10,910 bases of DNA from Burkholderiales bacterium (GCA_025936275.1 JAICTR010000052.1:1-10910); one strand, 5' to 3'. Positions 1 through 9,254 are shown, counted from the stretch's first letter. Notes: a model not told the origin generated them from the sequence alone. Numbers and translations: made by a program.

Positions 1-2450
<2,450 letters not shown>

Positions 2451-2480
2451 GGTCGTTTCTTCTTCACTGAAAGGGTTGAG

Positions 2481-2507
2481 TGGGTTCCCGTTTCCACGGG
2501 AACGACG
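2481..2507. repeat. REP-like palindromic element in the lipoprotein-acnA gap
   Basis: GTTCCCG (2484-2490) and CGGGAAC (2497-2503) form a perfect 7-base stem around a 6-base loop. Read on the minus strand, the flanks give CGTCGTTCCCG...CGGGAACCCA, which resembles the dispersed REP-type repeats of many high-GC proteobacteria (recognised from memory). It begins just after the lipoprotein stop codon and lies about 30 bases before the acnA start. There is no U-tract, so it is not a standard intrinsic terminator, but the transcript hairpin could protect or attenuate message between the two genes. Only one copy was seen in the window. Confidence 0.5.
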
Positions 2508-2510
2508 GAT

Positions 2511-2945
2511 TCATCGGGGACGCACCTGCACGTCGTAGGTGGTGCCGCGGTCGTCGCGGCACAGGCCCGCGCCCATGCCGCGGTCGATGCGGAAATCGCA
2601 GCGCAGGCCGGAGCCGTCGGGCGCGGTGAGGAGCGCCTTCGAGAGCGCGCCCTCGGGATTGTCGACGTTCACGATCGCGCCCACGCCGCCGTGGCGCCAT
2701 CCCCAGCCGCCCCAGCCGCCGCTCACGAACGCGCTCGCGCGCGCGGGCGTCGACTGCACCCAGGTGCCGGCATAGGCCTTGCCATCGAGCGTGATGGAGA
2801 TCGGGCCCTCGCCGCCGCCGCGGTCTTCCGCGATGCCGTGGTAGATCACGCCGCGGTCCTGCGGCATGAGCGAGAGCTGGTAGGACGCGGCACATCCGGC
2901 GAGCGCCAGCGCCGCCGCGGCCGCCACGAGGGTCGCCCTGGTCAT
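2511..2945 (-). CDS. Small uncharacterised lipoprotein
   Basis: A 144-residue predicted lipoprotein. The N-terminus is a short basic start, a hydrophobic Ala/Leu stretch and the lipobox LAGC, with Cys18 as the expected lipidation site, so it should be membrane-anchored in the envelope. The mature part contains RGVIYHG, a Gly/Trp-rich stretch (residues 76-88) and two cysteines (116 and 129) in GLRCDF and GAGLCRDD that could form a disulfide. The C-terminal TTYDVQVRPR resembles a recurrent small proteobacterial family with no known function. Its ATG overlaps the stop of the upstream DUF3617 gene (ATGA at 2942-2945), implying translational coupling; an alternative ATG lies at 2949-2951. No enzyme role in the methylcitrate pathway is apparent. 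The lipoprotein call is firm, the function unknown. Confidence 0.78.
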   Translation of the reverse strand: MTRATLVAAAAALALAGCAASYQLSLMPQDRGVIYHGIAEDRGGGEGPISITLDGKAYAGTWVQSTPARASAFVSGGWGGWGWRHGGVGAIVNVDNPEGALSKALLTAPDGSGLRCDFRIDRGMGAGLCRDDRGTTYDVQVRPR

Positions 2946-3331
2946 TTGCATGCTCCGACGCGCTTGCCGGTCACGTGGATGTCGGTCTTCTCGCCGGCGA
3001 CCGTCATCGCCAGCTTCATGTCGAACGTGTCGCGCGTGAACGTGATCTTCGCTTGCGACGCGATGTTCACGCCGTTGGATTGGCACGCGGTGCGATAGCT
3101 CACCTGGTTCGCGCCACGCTTGAAGTCCTGCACCTTGCAGCTCCCGTCGCGCGAGGCGCCGAGCGCCGAAAGGCCGTCGTCGATGTCCTTCTGCGTCACG
3201 CATTCGTCGCTCGTCTCCGGCTTCTCGCCCGGCGACACCGTGGTGGCGCGGTACAGGCCCGGCTGCATCGTCTCGGCGAGCGCGGGGATCGAAAGGGCGA
3301 GCAGGGCGGTGAGAGCGATGATGCGCCGCAT
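2942..3331 (-). CDS. Secreted DUF3617-type protein
   Basis: A 129-residue protein with a clear Sec signal peptide (MRRIIALTALLALSIPALA, cleavage likely after Ala19), so probably periplasmic. The mature chain starts with MQPGLYRATT and has four cysteines (44, 65, 83, 128) in ECVTQ, SCKVQ, TACQS and GACK, suggesting two disulfides. The layout (a 'pGlYr' opening, ECvt, then a beta-rich body ending in a cysteine near the C-terminus) matches DUF3617 as I know it; that family has no established function. The start at 3329-3331 is supported by GGAG eight bases upstream. It begins 17 bases after the prpD stop and overlaps the following lipoprotein gene by four bases, so it looks like a true operon member. 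Confidence 0.82.
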   Translation of the reverse strand: MRRIIALTALLALSIPALAETMQPGLYRATTVSPGEKPETSDECVTQKDIDDGLSALGASRDGSCKVQDFKRGANQVSYRTACQSNGVNIASQAKITFTRDTFDMKLAMTVAGEKTDIHVTGKRVGACK

Positions 3332-3348
3332 TTGACGGGCTCCGGCTT

Positions 3349-4803
3349 TCACGGGTGGACGAGCAGGTCGACGAATTCGTGCACGGGCGCGGCCTCGAGC
3401 CGCTTCGCGTCCATGCAGAGATCCAGGATGCGCGTGCGCTGCTTCTCGGCGAAGCGGCGCGCGAGGTTGGTCCTGAACTTCTCGACCAGGACCGGCATGC
3501 CTTCCTTGCGGCGGCGCTTGTGGCCGATCGGGTACTCGACCACGATCTCCTTCAGCTTCTTGCCGTCGGTGAATTCCACGGTGAGGGCGTTGGCGATCGA
3601 GCGCTTGTCGGGATCGTGGTAGTCCTTCGTGAACTGCTTGTCCTCGACGCAGGCCATCTTCTCGCGCAGCGCGTCGATGCGCGGGTCGCGCGCCACGTTG
3701 TCCTCGTAATCGGCCGCGGTGAGGCGGCCGAAGATCAGCGGCACCGCGACCATGTACTGGATGCAGTGGTCCCGGTCGGCCGGATTGTTGAGCGGGCCCT
3801 TCTTGTCGATGATGCGGATCGCGGCCTCGTGGGTGCGGATGGTGATCCGCTTCACGTCCTGCGCGGTGCGGCCCAGGCGCGCGAGCTCCTGGTGGATCGT
3901 CATGGCCGCTTCGACCGCGGTCTGCGAGTGGAATTCGGCCGGGAAGGAGATCTTGAAGAGCACGTTCTCCATCACGTAGCTGCCGTACGGGCGCTGGAAC
4001 TTGAACGGATTGCCCTTGAAGAGCACGTCGTAGAAGCCCCAGGCCTTCGCCGTGAGGACCGACGGATAGCCCATCTCGCCGGTCCTCGCGATGAGCGCGA
4101 GGCGCACGGCGCGCGCCGTCGCATCGCCCGCAGCCCAACTCTTGCGCGATCCGGTGTTCGGCGCGTGCCGGTAGGTGCGCAGCGACTGGCCATCGACCCA
4201 GGCGTTGGAGACGGCGTTCAACGTCTCCTCGCGCGTGAGGCCGAGGAGCGTGCACACCACGGCGGTCGAGGCGACCTTCACCAGCACCACGTGGTCGAGG
4301 CCCACCTTGTTGAAGCTGTTCTCGAGGGCGATCGAGCCCTGGATCTCGTGCGCCTTGATCATGGCGGTGAGGACGTCGCGCACCGTGAGCGGCGCCTTGC
4401 CGGCCGCCACCGCGTTGCGCGACACCCAATCCGCCGTCATGAGGATGCCGCCGAGGTTGTCCGAGGGATGCCCCCATTCGGCCGCGAGCCAGGTGTCGTT
4501 GAAGTCGAGCCAGCGCACCATCGCGCCGAGGTTGAACGCCGCCTGCACCGGATCGAGCTGGTACGGCGTGCCCGGCACCTTCGCCCCGTTCGGCACGACG
4601 GTGCCCGGAACGATCGGTCCCAGCAACTTGGTGCAGGCGGGATACTCGAGCGCCTCGAAGCCGCAGCCGAGCGTGTCCATGAGGCAGTAGCGCGCCGTCT
4701 CGTAGGCCTCGCGCGAGGCGATCCTGAATTTCTGCGCGTAATCGACGATGTCGACGATCACCTGGTCGAAGTCGGGGCGGACGTTGCTGATGTGGGCGGA
4801 CAT
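3349..4803 (-). CDS. prpD: 2-methylcitrate dehydratase (MmgE/PrpD family)
   Basis: Dehydrates 2-methylcitrate to 2-methyl-cis-aconitate, the second methylcitrate-cycle step; cytoplasmic and iron-sulfur independent. The protein is 484 residues, essentially the length of E. coli PrpD (483). The MmgE/PrpD signature is clear: MVRWLDFNDTW (about 95-105), then EWGHPSDNLGG (109-119), followed by KAHEIQG, FPAEFHSQTAVEA and RIIDKKGPLNNPADRDHC in the C-terminal half. Family members act on several tricarboxylates, but prpB and prpC in the same operon make 2-methylcitrate the expected substrate. The ATG at 4801-4803 gives MSAHISNVRPDFD, 19 bases after the DUF4124 gene. The ribosome site is weak, so translation may depend on upstream reading. 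No truncation or missing motif was seen. Confidence 0.94.
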   Translation of the reverse strand: MSAHISNVRPDFDQVIVDIVDYAQKFRIASREAYETARYCLMDTLGCGFEALEYPACTKLLGPIVPGTVVPNGAKVPGTPYQLDPVQAAFNLGAMVRWLDFNDTWLAAEWGHPSDNLGGILMTADWVSRNAVAAGKAPLTVRDVLTAMIKAHEIQGSIALENSFNKVGLDHVVLVKVASTAVVCTLLGLTREETLNAVSNAWVDGQSLRTYRHAPNTGSRKSWAAGDATARAVRLALIARTGEMGYPSVLTAKAWGFYDVLFKGNPFKFQRPYGSYVMENVLFKISFPAEFHSQTAVEAAMTIHQELARLGRTAQDVKRITIRTHEAAIRIIDKKGPLNNPADRDHCIQYMVAVPLIFGRLTAADYEDNVARDPRIDALREKMACVEDKQFTKDYHDPDKRSIANALTVEFTDGKKLKEIVVEYPIGHKRRRKEGMPVLVEKFRTNLARRFAEKQRTRILDLCMDAKRLEAAPVHEFVDLLVHP

Positions 4804-4822
4804 GCTTCGATCTTGGGGTCGT

Positions 4823-5380
4823 CTAATGGGCGAGGGTGGAAAGGAGCTGCGACTCGCAGTGCCGGGAGTAGGCGTGGCGCGAGTCCTTGAGCGCGAGTTG
4901 CGCGCGCACGCGCTGCCGCTCCGACTCGAGCGCGCGCATGTAGCGCCGCGATTTGGAAAGCTTCTCGAGCGGCCCGGCATGCCGCGAGCGCCATGCCTGG
5001 TACTCGGCCGCGTGCTTCGCGGAGAGCTCGGGGGCCGCGGACTCGCAGCCTTCGTGCAGGGCGAGGGTGGAGACGGCGTCCTCGAGCTGCGGGTCTTCGC
5101 GATCCTCGCTCCGCGCCAGCACGCCGCCGCTGGTCTCCGTTTCGTACGCGCGCGGCGCGGGCCCCGCGTGGCGCCCGGACGCGGTGGGCGCGGCGGGCGC
5201 GGCCCGCGAGGGCGTGGCGGGAACCGGAACCTTGATCGTCTGCTGCTTCGCCTGGCCCGCGCAGGGAGCCTCCTGGTAGGAAACCTTGCCGTGCGCGTCG
5301 ATGCATTTGTTGATCGCGGCGGCATCCGTCGCGGCGAGCGCGAGCGCGGCGGCGGCGAGCAGGGCGGCGCGCCGGCTCAT
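4823..5380 (-). CDS. Secreted DUF4124-type protein
   Basis: A 185-residue protein with a signal peptide (residues 1-22, ending ATDAAA) followed at once by INKCIDAHGKVSYQEAPC (residues 23-40), the short two-cysteine DUF4124 motif common in betaproteobacterial envelope proteins. A Pro/Ala-rich linker follows (about 51-77), then an acidic patch and a charged, probably helical C-terminus (120-170) with two more cysteines (112 and 175). Function is unknown. Its ATG overlaps the prpC stop (ATGA at 5377-5380), the arrangement of translational coupling, and it sits between prpC and prpD, an odd place for an exported protein. Family membership is well supported; any link with propionate use is inferred from position alone. 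Confidence 0.85.
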   Translation of the reverse strand: MSRRAALLAAAALALAATDAAAINKCIDAHGKVSYQEAPCAGQAKQQTIKVPVPATPSRAAPAAPTASGRHAGPAPRAYETETSGGVLARSEDREDPQLEDAVSTLALHEGCESAAPELSAKHAAEYQAWRSRHAGPLEKLSKSRRYMRALESERQRVRAQLALKDSRHAYSRHCESQLLSTLAH

Positions 5381-6540
5381 GGCCGCTTCGCGATCGGGAC
5401 GAAGGCGAGGTTCTCCGGCCCGGTGTAGTTCGCCGATGGGCGGATGATCTTGCCGTCGATGCGCTGCTCGATCACGTGCGCGGACCAGCCGGAGGTGCGC
5501 GAGATCACGAAGAGCGGCGTGAACATCGCGGTCGGCACGCCCATCATGTGGTAGGAGGTCGCGCTGTACCAGTCGAGGTTGGGGAACATCTTCTTCTCGC
5601 GCCCCATCACCTCCTCGATCCGCGCGGAGATGTCGAAGAGCTTCATGTTCTTCGCGTCCCTGGAGAGCTCGCGCGCGACTTCCTTGATCACCTCGTTGCG
5701 CGGGTCCGCGACGGTGTAGACCGGGTGCCCGAAGCCGATGATCACCTGCTTCTCGGCGAGGCGCCGCACGATGTCGCGCTCGGCCTCGTCGGGATTATCG
5801 TAGCGGCCGATGGTGTCGAAGGCGAACTCGTTCGCGCCGCCGTGCTTCGGCCCCTTGAGCGCGCCGATCGCGCCGGTGATCGCCGAGTACATGTCGGAGC
5901 CGGTGCCGGCGATCACGCGCGCGGTGAAGGTGGAGGCGTTGAACTCGTGCTCGGCGTAGAGGATGAGCGAGGTGTGCATCGAGCGCACCCAGAGCGTCGA
6001 GGGCTCGCGCCCGTGCAGCAGGTGCAGGAAATGCCCGCCGATGGAGTCGTCGCCGGTCTCGACATCGATGCGCTTGCCGGAGTGCGAGTAGTGGTACCAG
6101 TAGAGCAGCATCGAGCCGAACGAGGCCATCAGGCGATCGGCGATGTCGCGCGCCTCCGCGAGCTTGTGGTCCTCGCCTTCGGGAAGCACGGCGCCCAGCG
6201 CCGAGCAGCCGGTGCGCATCACGTCCATCGGGTGCGCCGAGGCCGGGATCGATTCCAGCACCTTCTGCACGGCGACCGGGATGCCGCGCAGCGCCTTGAG
6301 CTTCGCCTTGTACGCGGTGAGCTCCGCGGCGTTGGGAAGCTTGCCGTGCACCAGCAGGAAGGCGATCTCCTCGAATTCGGCGGCATTGGCGATGTCGAGG
6401 ATGTCGTAGCCGCGGTAGTGCAGGTCGTTGCCGCTGCGCCCGACCGTGCAGAGCGCGGTGTTGCCCGCGGCGACGCCCGAAAGCGCGACCGATTTCTTGG
6501 GCTTCGGAGCGGTGGTCGGGGCGGTGGCTGCCTGGGACAT
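5377..6540 (-). CDS. prpC: 2-methylcitrate synthase
   Basis: Condenses propionyl-CoA with oxaloacetate to 2-methylcitrate, the entry step of the methylcitrate cycle; cytoplasmic, citrate synthase superfamily. The protein is 387 residues, the short form typical of PrpC rather than the longer GltA. The catalytic triad is visible: His233 in GPKHGGANE, His272 in GFGHPVYTVADPR and Asp323 in NLDWYSA. The C-terminal RTSGWSAHVIEQR and RPSANYTGP carry the substrate-binding arginines of the family. The start at 6538-6540 has a good ribosome site (AAAGGGAGA). The first 20 residues are a low-complexity Ala/Thr/Pro/Lys tail before the conserved core. It lies 11 bases after prpB and overlaps the DUF4124 gene by four bases. 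Side activity with acetyl-CoA is possible, as in other PrpC enzymes. Confidence 0.95.
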   Translation of the reverse strand: MSQAATAPTTAPKPKKSVALSGVAAGNTALCTVGRSGNDLHYRGYDILDIANAAEFEEIAFLLVHGKLPNAAELTAYKAKLKALRGIPVAVQKVLESIPASAHPMDVMRTGCSALGAVLPEGEDHKLAEARDIADRLMASFGSMLLYWYHYSHSGKRIDVETGDDSIGGHFLHLLHGREPSTLWVRSMHTSLILYAEHEFNASTFTARVIAGTGSDMYSAITGAIGALKGPKHGGANEFAFDTIGRYDNPDEAERDIVRRLAEKQVIIGFGHPVYTVADPRNEVIKEVARELSRDAKNMKLFDISARIEEVMGREKKMFPNLDWYSATSYHMMGVPTAMFTPLFVISRTSGWSAHVIEQRIDGKIIRPSANYTGPENLAFVPIAKRP

Positions 6541-6544
6541 GGGC

Positions 6545-6553
6545 TCTCCCTTT
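6545..6553 (-). promoter_or_regulatory. Ribosome binding site of prpC
   Basis: On the minus strand this reads AAAGGGAGA, with the GGGAG core five bases before the prpC ATG. It overlaps the prpB stop codon (6552-6554), so ribosomes ending prpB run over it. It is the strongest such site in the left block and fixes the prpC start. Confidence 0.7.
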
Positions 6554-7427
6554 ACTTCGATTTCGCGAACAGCGCGTCGAGCTTGCGCTCGTAGTCGTGG
6601 TAGCCGAGGTAGCGGTACAGGTCCTCGCGCGTCTGCATCGTGTCGAGCACCGGCTTCTGCGTGCCCTTCGAGCGGAGCGTCGCGTAGACCGAGAGCGCCG
6701 CGGCGTTCATCGCGCGGAACGCGGAAAGCGGGTAGAGGGCGATGTCGACCCCCGCGCCGCGCAGCTCCTCGAGCGTGAAGAGCGGCGTCTTGCCGAACTC
6801 GGTGATGTTCGCGAGCACGGGCACCTTCACGGCCTTCTTGAAGCGCTCGTACATGGCGAGGTCGGTCACCGCCTCGGGAAAGATGCCGTCGGCTCCCGCT
6901 TCGACGCAGGCGAGGGCGCGCTCGATGCCGCGCTCCAGGCCTTCGGAGGCGATGGCGTCGGTGCGCGCCATGACGAAGAACGCGGCATCGGTGCGCGCAT
7001 CCACCGCGGCCTTGATGCGATCGACCATCTCCTCCTGCGAGACCAGCTCCTTGCCGGGACGATGGCCGCAGCGCTTGGCGCCCACCTGGTCCTCGATGTG
7101 CATCGCCGCGGCGCCGAACTTCACCAGCGATTTCACGGTGCGCGCGACGTTGAACGCGCTCGCGCCGAAGCCGGTATCCACGTCCACCAGCAGCGGCAGG
7201 TCGCACGCATCGGTGATACGGCGGATGTCGGTGAGCACGTCGTCGAGGTTGGAGATGCCGAGGTCGGGCATGCCGAGCGAGCCGGCCGCGACCCCGCCGC
7301 CCGAGAGGTAGATCGCCTTGAACCCGCTCGCCTTGGCGAGCATCGCGTGGTAGGCGTTGATGGCGCCGGGCACCTGCAGCGGCTTTTCTTCCTTCAACGC
7401 CTGCCGGAATTTTTCACCTGCGGTCAT
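6552..7427 (-). CDS. prpB: 2-methylisocitrate lyase
   Basis: Cleaves 2-methylisocitrate to pyruvate and succinate, the last methylcitrate-cycle step; cytoplasmic, isocitrate lyase/PEP mutase superfamily, Mg2+ dependent. The protein is 291 residues, normal for PrpB. The signature AKRCGHRPGKELV carries the catalytic Cys120. Metal-site acidic residues are Asp55 (MPDLGISN) and Asp82 and Asp84 (VDVDTGFG), offset by a constant three from the E. coli positions I recall (58, 85, 87, 123). Other conserved blocks are SGGGVAAGSLGMPDLG, HIEDQ, MARTDA and NITEFGKTPLF. The short length and KRCGH argue for PrpB rather than isocitrate lyase AceA. It follows the CitE-like gene after 70 bases, the longest gap in the left block, which may hold its own promoter. 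Confidence 0.96.
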   Translation of the reverse strand: MTAGEKFRQALKEEKPLQVPGAINAYHAMLAKASGFKAIYLSGGGVAAGSLGMPDLGISNLDDVLTDIRRITDACDLPLLVDVDTGFGASAFNVARTVKSLVKFGAAAMHIEDQVGAKRCGHRPGKELVSQEEMVDRIKAAVDARTDAAFFVMARTDAIASEGLERGIERALACVEAGADGIFPEAVTDLAMYERFKKAVKVPVLANITEFGKTPLFTLEELRGAGVDIALYPLSAFRAMNAAALSVYATLRSKGTQKPVLDTMQTREDLYRYLGYHDYERKLDALFAKSK

Positions 7428-7467
7428 CTTTACTCTGAGCTTTCTGTGTTTCCGGCCTTGGTAGAGC

Positions 7468-7494
7468 CAATATTGTAGGCGCTTCGCGCGAAGC
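7468..7494 (-). promoter_or_regulatory. Possible prpB promoter/operator with two palindromes
   Basis: In the 70-base gap before prpB, the minus strand shows a perfect 14-base palindrome GCTTCGCGCGAAGC (7481-7494), then TACAAT (7472-7477), one base off the sigma-70 -10 consensus. The -10 overlaps an 8-base palindrome CAATATTG (7468-7475). No good -35 hexamer was seen, so a promoter would need an activator. Alternatively the GC palindrome is a hairpin that ends or processes the CitE-like transcript, though it has no U-tract. Base pattern is seen directly; the role is inferred. Confidence 0.32.
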
Positions 7495-7497
7495 CCC

Positions 7498-8376
7498 TCA
7501 CCACCCGGCCTCGAGCTTCGCGATGAGGTCGGACATGGCGAGGAGCCGCCGCGCGGCCTTCACGTGGTGCCCCTCGACGAGGCGCCCGTTCACGACCACC
7601 GTGCCGCGTCCCTCGTGGTGCGCGCGGTCGAGCGCCTCGATCACCTCGTTCGCGGCGGCGATCTCGTGGGGCTTGGGCGTGAACGCGTCGTTGCAGTAGG
7701 GAAGCTGGAACGGGTGCACGAGGCTTTTCCCGTCGAAGCCGAGGTCGCGCGCGAGCCGGCAACCGAACTCGAAGGACTGCATGTCCTTGAGGTCGGTCGA
7801 GATGCCGTCCACCACCGCGCGATCGTGGGCTCGCCCGGCGAGGAGCACGTGCGAGAGGCTGTAGAGCACGGCGGCGCGGTCGGGCGTGCGCCGTCCCTGC
7901 AGCTGGTTCAGCAGGTCCGAGGTCGCCATCACCATGCAGGCGATGCGCTCGGAGGCCGCGGCGATCTCCTCGGCGCGCAGCACGCCGAGCGGGCTCTCGA
8001 TCATCACCATGATCGGCAGGTGCGCGCCGCCGGACCGGTCGAGGAGCGCGAGCGCCTCCTCGACATCCGCGCGCGACTCGATGTTGGGGAAGAGCACCGC
8101 GTCGACGCCCGCGGTCGCGACCGCCTTCACGTCCTCGCGTCCCCACGGCGAATCGAGATCGTTCACGCGCACCACCACCTCGCGCCGCCCGTAGCCGCCG
8201 GCGAGGAGCGCCTCGCACACCAGGCGCCGCGATTCCACCTTCTTCTCGACCAGGATCGGATCGCCGAGGTCGAGGATCACCGAGTCCACGCGGAGCGTGC
8301 GCGCCTTGTGCAGGTAGCGGGCGTTGCATCCGGGGACGTAAAGCATGGACCGGCGCGGCCGGTAGTACGGGTTCAT
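7498..8376 (-). CDS. CitE/HpcH-type CoA-ester lyase-like protein
   Basis: A 292-residue member of the HpcH/HpaI aldolase - citrate lyase beta (CitE) superfamily, whose members cleave or hydrolyse CoA thioesters such as malyl-CoA or citramalyl-CoA. Family marks in order: RRSMLYVPGCNARYLHKA (about 9-26), DSVILDLGD (31-39), VRVND (69-73), FPNIES (96-101), MIESPLGVLRA with Mg ligand Glu127, ATSDL with Asp154, and GFDGKSLVHPFQ (213-224). Two usually conserved spots differ: DLED reads DLGD, and LPK reads FPN. The start at 8374-8376 is chosen because AAGGG lies nine bases upstream and the family core begins right after it; a longer frame to a TTG at 8430 lacks a well-spaced site. It is the first gene of the left block. 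The substrate cannot be named from sequence. Confidence 0.86.
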   Translation of the reverse strand: MNPYYRPRRSMLYVPGCNARYLHKARTLRVDSVILDLGDPILVEKKVESRRLVCEALLAGGYGRREVVVRVNDLDSPWGREDVKAVATAGVDAVLFPNIESRADVEEALALLDRSGGAHLPIMVMIESPLGVLRAEEIAAASERIACMVMATSDLLNQLQGRRTPDRAAVLYSLSHVLLAGRAHDRAVVDGISTDLKDMQSFEFGCRLARDLGFDGKSLVHPFQLPYCNDAFTPKPHEIAAANEVIEALDRAHHEGRGTVVVNGRLVEGHHVKAARRLLAMSDLIAKLEAGW

Positions 8377-8438
8377 TCGAGACAACCCTTTGAATCGGCG
8401 AATGAAGTGAAGGAGGTGCGTGTCCGCCAAAACCTCTA

Positions 8439-8450
8439 TCTTATATAAGA
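8439..8450. promoter_or_regulatory. 12-bp perfect palindrome, candidate GntR operator
   Basis: TCTTATATAAGA is a perfect inverted repeat and the most AT-rich stretch in the divergent region between the CitE-like gene and the GntR gene. GntR proteins of the HutC/UTRA type bind short palindromes, often next to their own gene, so this is a natural site for self-control and for control of the prp block. TATAAG can be read as a -10 on either strand, which would let a bound repressor cover both promoters, but neither direction has a convincing -35. Confidence 0.55.
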
Positions 8451-8484
8451 CCTCGCCGAATAGCTATGGTAGGATGGCCGGGTG

Positions 8485-9252
8485 ATGAAGAGAGACGCCC
8501 GCGCCGCGCCGCGATCCTCCGGCAATCCCCGGATGCGTCCCGCGTTTCGCCCGCTCTATGAGCAGATCAAGATCCTGCTCACGCAAAGCCTCGTCTCCGG
8601 CGAATGGAAGCCGGGCGAGGCGATCCCTTCGGAGCTCGAGCTCGCCGCGCGCTACCGCGTGAGCCACGGCACGGTGAGGAAGGCGATCGACGCGCTCGCC
8701 GCCGAGCACATCCTGGTGCGCCGCCAGGGCAAGGGCACGTTCGTCGCGTCGCACTGCGAGCCCTCGTACCAGTACCGGTTCCTGCGCGTGATGCCCGATT
8801 CGGGCGAGAAGCTGCATCCGCAGAACCTCTTCTTCGCGCTCGAGCGCGGCAAGGCGCACGGCGAGAGCGCCGGCGCGCTGGGCCTCAAGGTCGGCACCAC
8901 GGTGCTCTCCTTCAAGCGCGTCATGTCGTTCGCCGGGCGCCCGATGATCCTCGACGAGATCGTGCTCGACGCGCGCCAGTTTCCCGGCATGACGTTGGCC
9001 GAGCTCGAGGAATTCGGCGGCTCCGTGTACAGCTTCTACGAATCGGTCTTCGGCGTGCGCATGATCCGCGCCGAGGAGCGCCTGCGGGCGGTGGCCGCGG
9101 ATTCGGTCGCCGCCGCGCACCTCCAGGTCGCGAAGGGCACGCCGCTCCTGTGCGTGGACCGCGTGGCCTTCACGTACGGCGACAAGCCGGTGGAATGGCG
9201 CAGGGGCCTGTGCCGCACCGACGGCTTCTCGTACTTCAACGAGCTCAGCTGA
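8485..9252 (+). CDS. GntR-family transcriptional regulator (HutC/UTRA type)
   Basis: A 255-residue DNA-binding regulator. Residues about 20-90 form the GntR winged helix: PLYEQIKILLTQSLVSGEW, then PGEAIPSELELAARYRVS and HGTVRKAIDALAAE, ending in the wing GKGTFV. Residues about 108-250 form a UTRA effector domain, with paired hallmarks SFKRVMSFAGRPMILDEIVL and LLCVDRVAFTYGDKPVEWRRG. UTRA domains sense small molecules; here a methylcitrate- or TCA-cycle metabolite is plausible but not shown. The start is ATG at 8485 or the adjoining GTG at 8482; AGGA at 8471-8474 serves either. A later ATG at 8533 is less likely but would keep the whole HTH. It is divergent from the prp block and 64 bases before sdhC, so it may control both. 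Confidence 0.9.
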   Translation: MKRDARAAPRSSGNPRMRPAFRPLYEQIKILLTQSLVSGEWKPGEAIPSELELAARYRVSHGTVRKAIDALAAEHILVRRQGKGTFVASHCEPSYQYRFLRVMPDSGEKLHPQNLFFALERGKAHGESAGALGLKVGTTVLSFKRVMSFAGRPMILDEIVLDARQFPGMTLAELEEFGGSVYSFYESVFGVRMIRAEERLRAVAADSVAAAHLQVAKGTPLLCVDRVAFTYGDKPVEWRRGLCRTDGFSYFNELS

Positions 9253-9254
9253 AA

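Noticed and set aside
3355..4890. A 511-codon plus-strand frame opposite prpD.
   Set aside because: It is an antisense shadow of a conserved enzyme gene; the composition is Arg/Glu/Val/His-rich and no motif was seen.
6541..7206. An N-terminal extension of the prpC frame running into the prpB gene.
   Set aside because: The extension is a high-GC out-of-frame reading of prpB with low-complexity Arg/Ala/Gly text, whereas prpC has a strong ribosome site and a normal start at 6540.
7481..7494. An intrinsic terminator after the CitE-like gene.
   Set aside because: The palindrome has no run of T residues after it in the transcribed direction, so it was kept only as a possible hairpin or operator.
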